A DNA stretch of 10,802 nucleotides, taken from Acidobacteriota bacterium (GTDB taxonomy: Bacteria; Actinomycetota; Acidimicrobiia; Acidimicrobiales; UBA8190). The stretch spans positions 1-10,802 of the forward strand of contig JAGWNV010000062.1 in NCBI GenBank assembly GCA_028872975.1, read 5' to 3'. Below, in pieces: positions 5,814-10,802 of the stretch (the first letter of the stretch is position 1; every line of letters begins with the position of its first letter). The notes beneath the pieces were generated by a model that saw only the letters and a program-made list of their open reading frames with translations, searched no databases and was not told the DNA's origin. A program made the translations under genes and the position numbers.

Positions 5814-6976
5814 AGGTCACCGTCCAGGACACCCCGGGCCACCAGGCCGAGCTGCACCTGGCTCGTCCCCTCCACGATGGTCAGCTGCTTGGCGTCCCGG
5901 TACCACTGCTCGGTGGGGTGCTCCTCCATGTAGCCGGCCGCCCCGAGGAGCTGCACGGCCAGGCCCGACGCCCGCACGGCCAGCTCGGTGGCGTGGTACT
6001 TGGCCGCCGAGAGGTACGGCACCCACTCCTTGCCGAACTTGCCCTGGTCGGCCAGCCAGGCGGCCCGGTAGGTGAGCAGCCGGGCGGCCTCGATGTCGAT
6101 GGCGCAGCGGGCGATCTCCCACTGGATCCCCTGGAAGTCGGCGATCGTCTTGCCGAAGGCGGCCCGCTCCTTCACGTAGTCGGTGGCGTACATGAGCGCG
6201 CCCTCGGCCAGGCCGATGCCCCGGGCGGCCACGATGGGCCGCATCGAGTTGAGCCCGAGCATGGCCAGGCGGAACCCCCCCACCTCGCCGATGACGTTCT
6301 CGGGCGGGACGGCGACGTCGTCGAGTTGCAGCTCGCCGGTGTCGACGCCCCGGACGCCCATCTTGTGGTCCGTCCTGCCCACCGAGACCCCCGGCCAGGC
6401 CCGCTCGACGATGAAGGCGGTGATCGAGTCGTGCGCCCGGCTGGCCGGATCGGCGGTCTTGGCGAAGACCGTGTACCAGTCCGCCTCCCGCACCCCCGAC
6501 ATCCAGCACTTGGTGCCGGTGAGCCGCCAGCCGCCCTCGACGTCGGGGTCGGCGACGGCCCGGGTCCGCATCCCCATGACGTCGCTGCCGGCCTGGGGCT
6601 CGGAGAGCCCGAAGGCGGCCCGCTGGGTCCCCTCGGCGATGCCCGGGAGGTAGCGGTGCTTCTGCTCCTTCGACCCGGCGATCATCACCGGGCCCGTCGG
6701 CAGCCGGGTGAGCAGGAGCATCAGCGCGGCGGTGTTCGAGTACTTCGACACCTCCTCGATGGCGAGGGTGAGCCCGAGGATGCCGGCACCGGCCCCGCCG
6801 TAGGCCTCGGGGATGCACAGCCCGAGGAGCCCGGCGTCACGGAAGGCCTCGAACAGGTCGGCGGGGTACTCGCCGGTCTTGTCGATCTCCCGCGCCCGGG
6901 GACGGACCTTGTCCCGGGCCAGGCGCCGCACGACGTCGCGCAGCTGTCGCAACTCGGGGGGAAGCTCGAAATCCAC
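5801..6976 (-). CDS. Acyl-CoA dehydrogenase family protein (391 aa)
   Basis: FAD-dependent enzyme that introduces an alpha-beta double bond into an acyl-CoA and passes electrons to ETF. The three-part fold is recognisable: N-terminal helices (1-120), a beta region with LSEPQAGSD (124-132) and GTKCWMSG (154-161), and a C-terminal helical domain with RAAFGKTIADFQGIQ (271-285, FAD contacts) and LGAAGYMEEHP (344-354). Glu369 in LTIVEGTSQVQ is at the usual catalytic-base position of short- and medium-chain enzymes, so it should be active. Length is normal for the family. The specific acyl substrate cannot be told. It is the first gene of the minus-strand operon. The GTG start has no ribosome binding site but lies 6 nt after a TAGCCT -10-like element, which fits leaderless translation. 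Its end overlaps trpD by 13 bp. Confidence 0.95.
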   Translation of the reverse strand: MDFELPPELRQLRDVVRRLARDKVRPRAREIDKTGEYPADLFEAFRDAGLLGLCIPEAYGGAGAGILGLTLAIEEVSKYSNTAALMLLLTRLPTGPVMIAGSKEQKHRYLPGIAEGTQRAAFGLSEPQAGSDVMGMRTRAVADPDVEGGWRLTGTKCWMSGVREADWYTVFAKTADPASRAHDSITAFIVERAWPGVSVGRTDHKMGVRGVDTGELQLDDVAVPPENVIGEVGGFRLAMLGLNSMRPIVAARGIGLAEGALMYATDYVKERAAFGKTIADFQGIQWEIARCAIDIEAARLLTYRAAWLADQGKFGKEWVPYLSAAKYHATELAVRASGLAVQLLGAAGYMEEHPTEQWYRDAKQLTIVEGTSQVQLGLVARGVLDGDLWWD

Positions 6977-7015
6977 CGCCGCAGGCTATCGACGGCCGGG
7001 CGGTAGTGTCGGCAG
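6977..7015. promoter_or_regulatory. Divergent 39-bp promoter region, probably leaderless on both sides
   Basis: Only 39 bp separate the acyl-CoA dehydrogenase start (GTG, 6976) from the ATPase start (ATG, 7016). On the minus strand TAGCCT (6988-6983) ends 6 nt before the GTG, with a -35-like CCGACA (7012-7007) 18 bp upstream. On the plus strand TAGTGT (7004-7009) ends 6 nt before the ATG; no convincing -35 is visible. Both hexamers fit TANNNT, neither gene has a Shine-Dalgarno sequence, and the 6-nt gaps put transcription starts at or next to the start codons. The minus-strand -35 overlaps the plus-strand -10, so the two promoters would compete. Confidence 0.5.
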
Positions 7016-8035
7016 ATGGTCGGTGCGGGCGACGGCGGCGTTGCCACGGAGGCCCCCAGCGCCATCGACGTGCACGAGCTGGCCCGGCGATTCGGCGATC
7101 TCGACGCCGTGCGGGGTGTGAGCTTCGAGGTCCGCGCCGGCGAGACCTTCGGCTTCCTCGGCCCCAACGGGGCCGGCAAGTCGACCACCATCTCCATGCT
7201 CTGCACCCTGCTCGCCCCCACCTCGGGCCGGGCCCTCGTGGCCGGCTTCGACGTGGCCGCCCAGCGGGCCGAGGTGCGCAAGCGCATCGGCCTCGTCTTC
7301 CAGGACACCACGCTGGACGACTACCTGACCGCCACCGAGAACCTCCGGTTCCACGCCGAGCTCTACGGCGTGCCCCGGGCCCAGGCGGCCGAGCGGTTGC
7401 GGGCCGTGCTCGAGATGGTCGGGCTCTGGGGCCGCCGCGACAGCCTGGTGCGGACCTTCTCGGGGGGCATGAAGCGGCGGCTCGAGATCGCCCGGGGACT
7501 GCTCCACTCGCCCCGGGTCCTGTTCCTCGACGAGCCCACCGTCGGTCTCGATCCCCAGACCCGGGCCCACATCTGGAGCTACATCAACGACCTCCGCCGC
7601 CGCGAGTCCATCACGATGTTCCTCACCACCCACTACATGGACGAGGCCGAGCACTGCGACCGGATCGCCATCATCGACGAGGGCCGGATCGTGGTGATCG
7701 ACACCCCCGAGGCGCTGAAGGCGAGCGTGGGCCGCGACCGGGTCCAGCTGCAGACGGCCGATCCCCGTGCCGCCATCGAGGCCCTGGAGCGCCACTTCGG
7801 GCTGGAGGCGACCATGAGCGAGGGGGCGGTCACCGTCTACGTGGCGAGCGGCGAGCAGTTCGTGCCCCGGCTCTTCGCCGAGCTCGACGTGGCCATCTCG
7901 GCCGTGAGCATCGCCCGGCCCACCCTCGACGACGTCTTCATGAACTACACAGGCCGGACCATCCGCGACGCCGAGGCGTCGAGCTCCGAGCGCATGGCCG
8001 GCTCGATGTGGATGCGGGCAGCGAGGCGGCGGTGA
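7016..8035 (+). CDS. DrrA-like ABC transporter ATP-binding protein (339 aa)
   Basis: ATPase of a second exporter. The nucleotide-binding domain (about 17-235) has Walker A GPNGAGKST (49-57, Lys55), Q-loop Gln96, signature SGGMK (149-153), Walker B VLFLDEP (168-174, Glu173) and switch His206. The C-terminal extension ends in PTLDDVFMNYTGRTIRD (302-318), the tail characteristic of daunorubicin-resistance type (DrrA) ATPases, which couple to a single permease of the DrrB type. That permease follows directly with a GTGA overlap. The first 16 residues are an unconserved, Gly/Ala-rich lead-in. ATG at 7016 is taken as the start because a TAGTGT -10-like box lies 6 nt upstream and nothing suitable lies before it. 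Known relatives export drugs, antibiotics or lipids; the cargo here is unknown. Confidence 0.94.
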   Translation: MVGAGDGGVATEAPSAIDVHELARRFGDLDAVRGVSFEVRAGETFGFLGPNGAGKSTTISMLCTLLAPTSGRALVAGFDVAAQRAEVRKRIGLVFQDTTLDDYLTATENLRFHAELYGVPRAQAAERLRAVLEMVGLWGRRDSLVRTFSGGMKRRLEIARGLLHSPRVLFLDEPTVGLDPQTRAHIWSYINDLRRRESITMFLTTHYMDEAEHCDRIAIIDEGRIVVIDTPEALKASVGRDRVQLQTADPRAAIEALERHFGLEATMSEGAVTVYVASGEQFVPRLFAELDVAISAVSIARPTLDDVFMNYTGRTIRDAEASSSERMAGSMWMRAARRR

Positions 8036-8964
8036 CCGACCAGCGCCAGTCCGTCCCCGTGGGGACCCCGGCGGCCCCCGGTCAGGTCCGGCCCGAGCGG
8101 CCCCGCGCCGCGCCGGCCGCCGTCCGGGTGGCGGGGGGCCGCTGGCGCGACGACCTGCGGGCGGTGGAGGTGGTCTGGAAGCGCGAGCTCATCCGGTTCT
8201 CCCGCAACCGGCTCCGGATCGTCACCTCGCTGGTCCAGCCCGTGCTCTTCCTCTTCGTCCTCGGCACCGGGCTGTCCTCCCTCGTGGCCAAGGGCCTGCC
8301 GGCGGGCAGCGGGGTGAGCTTCCGGACCTTCATGTTCCCGGGCGTGGTGGCCATGACGGTGCTCTTCACCGCCATCTTCTCCTCGGTGTCGATCGTCTGG
8401 GACCGGGAGTTCGGCTTCCTCCGGGAGATGCTCGTGGCCCCGGTCCGGCGTGGGGCGCTGGTGGCGGGCAAGTGCGCCGGGGGGGCGACGGTCGCCACCA
8501 TCCAGGCCCTCATCATGCTGGTCCTCTGCGGGCTCGTCGACGTCCCCTACTCCCCCACGCTCCTGCTCACCCTGGCCGGCGAGATGCTCCTCGCCGCCGT
8601 CACCGTCACCGCCCTGGGCACGGCCCTCGCCTCCCGGATGGCCCAGGTGGAGTCCTTCCAGGTCGTCATGCAGTTCGTCGTCCTTCCCCTCTTCTTCCTC
8701 TCCGGCGCCCTCTTCCCCGTCCACGGGCTCCCGACGTGGCTGAGCGTGCTCACCCGGCTGGACCCCCTCGCCTACATCGTCGACCCCATGCGCCGGGCCG
8801 TCTTCGCCCACGTCCACACCACCCCGGCCGTGGCCCGGACCTTCGGCGCCACCCTCAGCTGGGGCTCCTTCCACCTCCCCGTCGGCCTCGAGCTCGGCGT
8901 CACCGCCGCCTTCGGGGCCCTCATGCTGGCCCTCGCCGTGTGGGCCTTCGCCAGGACCGAGTGA
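8032..8964 (+). CDS. DrrB-like ABC-2 permease (310 aa)
   Basis: Membrane partner of the preceding ATPase. After a hydrophilic, Pro/Arg-rich N-terminus of about 45 residues, hydrophobic segments occur at about 63-82, 102-122, 146-168, 176-199, 211-230 and 286-306, the six-helix ABC2_membrane layout. The motif WDREFGFLREMLVAPVRRG (123-141) and FFLSGALFPV (221-230) are typical of DrrB-type permeases. There is no large extracytoplasmic domain, unlike permeases A and B, so this exporter belongs to a different subfamily and probably works as a homodimer. The GTG at 8032 overlaps the ATPase stop as GTGA and has GAGG five nt upstream. Its own stop overlaps the next gene the same way. Confidence 0.92.
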   Translation: MTDQRQSVPVGTPAAPGQVRPERPRAAPAAVRVAGGRWRDDLRAVEVVWKRELIRFSRNRLRIVTSLVQPVLFLFVLGTGLSSLVAKGLPAGSGVSFRTFMFPGVVAMTVLFTAIFSSVSIVWDREFGFLREMLVAPVRRGALVAGKCAGGATVATIQALIMLVLCGLVDVPYSPTLLLTLAGEMLLAAVTVTALGTALASRMAQVESFQVVMQFVVLPLFFLSGALFPVHGLPTWLSVLTRLDPLAYIVDPMRRAVFAHVHTTPAVARTFGATLSWGSFHLPVGLELGVTAAFGALMLALAVWAFARTE

Positions 8965-9950
8965 CCCCGCCGGCGTCCCGGCCGCTCGTGGCGGTCACCT
9001 TCGGGCCCGTCACCGATCTGCTCCGCCACGCCCTCGCCGACGTCGCCGAGCTCGCCAGCGCCTCGTCGCGGGTGCCCGACCCCGAGCGGGCCGCCGTGCT
9101 GGGCGCGGCCGACGCCCTCCTCGTCTGGAACGCCTCCCGGGAGCTGCGGCCGGGGGAGGGCCCGGGCCTGCCGGCGCGCTTCGTCCAGCTCGTCTCGGCC
9201 GGGGCCGATCACCTGCCCTTCGGCGAGCTCCCCCCGGGCGCCACCGTGGCCAGCAACGTGGGTGCCTACGCCGAGCCCATGGCCGAGCACGCCCTGGCCA
9301 TGGCCCTCGCCCTCCTGAAGCGCCTCCCCCAGAACCACGCCAAGCTGGCCGGCGGCGTCTGGGACCAGTCGCTCACCCGGTCGCTCCAGGGGGCCACCTG
9401 CGGCGTCGTCGGCTTCGGCGGGATCGGCAAGGCCACCGGCCGGCGGATGCGGGCCCTCGGGGCGAGGGTGCTCGCCATCAACACCACCGGCCGGACCACC
9501 GAGCCGGTCGACTTCGCCGGCACCCTCGCCGACCTCGACGCCGTCCTCGCCGAGAGCGACGTCGTGGTCCTCTCCGTCCCCCTCACCCGCGCCACGACCG
9601 GCCTCGTCTCCACCCCCCAGCTGCGGACCATGAAGCCCGACGCCGTCCTCGTGAACGTGGCCCGGGGGGCGGTGGTCGACGAAGCCGCCCTCTACGCGCA
9701 CCTCCGGGACCACCCCGAGTTCTCCGCCGGCCTCGACACCTGGTGGGTCGAGCCCTTCCACCAGGGCGAGTTCCGGGTGGGCCATCCCTTCTTCTCGCTC
9801 CCGAACGTCCTCGGCTCCCCTCACAACTCGGCCCTCGTGCCCGGCATGGTGGAGGAGGCCGTCCGGCGGGCCGCCGCCAACGTGGCCCGGTTCCTCCGGG
9901 GCGAGCCGGTCACCGGGGTCGTCCGCCCCGAGGACTACGCCGGGACCTGA
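8961..9950 (+). CDS. D-isomer-specific 2-hydroxyacid dehydrogenase (329 aa)
   Basis: NAD(P)-dependent cytoplasmic oxidoreductase interconverting a 2-keto acid and a D-2-hydroxy acid. The catalytic N-terminal half includes QLVSAGADHLPF (76-87) and NVGAYAEPMAEHALAMALAL (99-118). The Rossmann domain starts with VVGFGGIGKATGRRM (149-163; nucleotide loop GFGGIG 151-156). The catalytic Arg-Glu-His set is present as Arg235 in NVARGAVVDE, Glu264 in WWVEPF and His288 in GSPHNSA. The Trp-Trp before Glu264 and the Asn-Ser-Ala after the His differ from glycerate and lactate dehydrogenases, so the substrate is uncertain. GTG at 8961 overlaps the permease stop as GTGA with AGGA four nt upstream, so it is co-translated with the exporter; a link between its product and the transported compound is inference. 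Confidence 0.93.
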   Translation: MTPPASRPLVAVTFGPVTDLLRHALADVAELASASSRVPDPERAAVLGAADALLVWNASRELRPGEGPGLPARFVQLVSAGADHLPFGELPPGATVASNVGAYAEPMAEHALAMALALLKRLPQNHAKLAGGVWDQSLTRSLQGATCGVVGFGGIGKATGRRMRALGARVLAINTTGRTTEPVDFAGTLADLDAVLAESDVVVLSVPLTRATTGLVSTPQLRTMKPDAVLVNVARGAVVDEAALYAHLRDHPEFSAGLDTWWVEPFHQGEFRVGHPFFSLPNVLGSPHNSALVPGMVEEAVRRAAANVARFLRGEPVTGVVRPEDYAGT

Positions 9951-9953
9951 CGC

Positions 9954-10005
9954 CGCCGGCCACGGGGAGTGCCGGCGCGGGCTCCTCGCCGGCTGGGGGC
10001 CGGCG
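9954..10005 (+). terminator. Candidate double-hairpin terminator of the plus-strand operon
   Basis: Just after the dehydrogenase stop, two GC-only 7-bp stems follow each other: CGCCGGC (9954-9960) pairs with GCCGGCG (9971-9977) around a 10-nt loop, and CGCCGGC (9987-9993) pairs with GCCGGCG (9999-10005) around TGGGG. No T-tract follows, as is common for proposed terminators in high-GC actinobacteria. Because all four arms are the same heptamer or its complement, alternative pairings (first arm with last arm) are possible. The rest of the spacer up to 10150 shows nothing clear. Confidence 0.5.
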
Positions 10006-10150
10006 GCCCATCCGGCGCACAATTCACGCCTGGCGGACCCGGCGCAACGAGCGGTGCGTGCCTGGACGGCGAGGGGCGGCCCACGGTGCCGACAACACCT
10101 GCTGACGAAAGGGGTCAAGGGGGGTGGCCCGGCACCCGATAGCTGGACCC

Positions 10151-10802
10151 ATGTCCAGACTGCGCCGGCTGGGGCCCGTCATCGCCAGCATCGCCCTCGT
10201 GTGCACCACCGGCGCCCTGGGTCTCGGGCTCACCGCCGCCGCCAACACCAAGGCCGAAGGCGTCCTCGTGAACGACCGCGACACCATGCAGCGGACCCTG
10301 GCCGGCCTCGGCAAGCAGTACATGCTCTTCAGCCTGAAGGAGGGCCTCGACTACGCCTCCTCCGGCACCTGGCAGCTCACCGCCGGGAGTCCCGCCGACC
10401 AGGCCCGGCTCCAGGCCTTCGTCACCCACGCCACCTTCCTCGACTTCGGCGCCGCCGTGGTGAACCTCGCCGGCTCGCCCCTCGAGACCTACTCGGTGGG
10501 CGCCCCCCTCCCCCCGCCCACCGACCCCGGCTACGGGCCCATGATCAAGTCGCTCCTCGCCGCCCAGCCCGACGCCTCGTCGGTGATGCGGGCCGGGTCG
10601 GTCCCGGTCGTGGCCATGGGGGTCCCCATCTCGGTGGGCGGGCAGACGAAGGCCGTCTTCGTGGGCTACTCCTGGCTCTCCCCCTCGCCCCTCGAGACCT
10701 ACGTCGAGCACCTCCACGCCGGGAGGACCGGGCGGTTCTACGTCGTCGACTCCCGCGGCGTCGTCGTGGCCGGCACCGACCCCGCCTCGGTGGGCACCAC
10801 CG
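10151..10802 (+). CDS. Membrane-anchored sensor protein, N-terminal part with CACHE-like domain (cut by window edge)
   Basis: ATG at 10151 opens a frame that runs to the window edge (217 codons). Residues 1-8 are basic (MSRLRRLG), followed by a hydrophobic helix (about 9-30) that acts as an uncleaved signal-anchor. The following region (about 31-217) looks like an extracytoplasmic ligand sensor. A long helix with a polar N-part (KAEGVLVNDRDTMQRTLAGL) precedes a PAS-like fold ending in GRTGRFYVVDSRGVVVAGTD (191-210) and PASVGT. This G-x-x-Y/F-x-V-D-x-x-G-x-V-x-x-x-x-D-P-x-x-x-G signature is typical of double-CACHE sensors in histidine kinases, diguanylate cyclases and chemoreceptors. The output domain is beyond the window, so its signalling type is unknown. 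No strong ribosome binding site is present (only GGA close to the ATG); a GATAGC element 8 nt upstream resembles that before the acyl-CoA dehydrogenase. Confidence 0.72.
   Translation, partial: MSRLRRLGPVIASIALVCTTGALGLGLTAAANTKAEGVLVNDRDTMQRTLAGLGKQYMLFSLKEGLDYASSGTWQLTAGSPADQARLQAFVTHATFLDFGAAVVNLAGSPLETYSVGAPLPPPTDPGYGPMIKSLLAAQPDASSVMRAGSVPVVAMGVPISVGGQTKAVFVGYSWLSPSPLETYVEHLHAGRTGRFYVVDSRGVVVAGTDPASVGTT
10474..10492 (+). repeat. 19-bp direct repeat, copy 1, inside the sensor gene
   Basis: CTCGCCCCTCGAGACCTAC recurs exactly at 10684-10702, 210 bp (70 codons) downstream and in the same frame. Both copies encode SPLETY (residues 109-114 and 179-184). Confidence 0.8.
10684..10702 (+). repeat. 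19-bp direct repeat, copy 2, inside the sensor gene
   Basis: Exact second copy of 10474-10492, again coding SPLETY with identical codons. It may be chance under strong codon bias or a trace of internal duplication in the sensor domain. Confidence 0.8.

Noticed and set aside
7006..8031. Apparent N-terminal extension of the DrrB-like permease running back through the whole ATPase gene
   Set aside because: The upstream part is an out-of-frame reading of the ATPase. The true start is GTG at 8032, overlapping the ATPase stop with GAGG upstream.
8472..8960. Apparent N-terminal extension of the 2-hydroxyacid dehydrogenase
   Set aside because: It is an Arg/Pro/His-rich shadow of the permease gene; the conserved protein begins at GTG 8961 with an overlap and AGGA site.
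10115..10717. Minus-strand frame (200 codons) opposite the sensor gene
   Set aside because: Gly/Glu/His-rich low-complexity translation and antisense to a gene with a signal-anchor and CACHE-like motif.

Overview
The window is a very GC-rich stretch (roughly 70% or more by eye) with strong G/C bias at third codon positions, frequent GTG starts and tightly overlapping genes. This points to a high-GC actinobacterium. An Acidimicrobiia-like lineage would fit the gene style, but the sequence alone cannot prove it.

Layout. (1) Positions 1-101, minus strand: the first 33 codons of an amidohydrolase gene cut by the window edge. (2) 149-1386: a complete IS630-family insertion sequence with near-perfect 17-bp terminal inverted repeats, TA target duplication and an intact DDE transposase. 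It sits exactly in the TAG stop codon of the next gene and rebuilds that codon. (3) 1386-6976, minus strand: a compact operon read right to left, acyl-CoA dehydrogenase, anthranilate phosphoribosyltransferase (TrpD), ABC ATPase, ABC-2 permease A, ABC-2 permease B. Before the insertion the amidohydrolase lay only 44 bp beyond permease B and was probably the next gene of the same unit. (4) 6977-7015: a 39-bp divergent control region in which both flanking genes look leaderless. (5) 7016-9950, plus strand: a second exporter, DrrA-like ATPase and DrrB-like permease, then a D-2-hydroxyacid dehydrogenase, all joined by 4-bp GTGA overlaps and followed by a double-hairpin terminator candidate. (6) 10151 to the window end, plus strand: the N-terminal part of a membrane-anchored sensor with a CACHE-like extracytoplasmic domain; its output domain lies outside the window.

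How the genes may work together. Two unrelated ABC-2 exporters are transcribed away from one small shared promoter region. Each is tied by overlapping or closely spaced genes to enzymes: TrpD and an acyl-CoA dehydrogenase on one side, a 2-hydroxyacid dehydrogenase on the other. This could be plain operon packing of housekeeping genes, or a small locus that makes or exports an organic acid, aromatic or acyl compound; the sequence does not settle it. The TrpD is unaccompanied by other trp genes and carries Gly where the normally conserved Asn of the KHGNR substrate-binding segment is expected, so its substrate deserves a check. I see no CRISPR array, tRNA, rRNA, phage module or clearly novel defence system.
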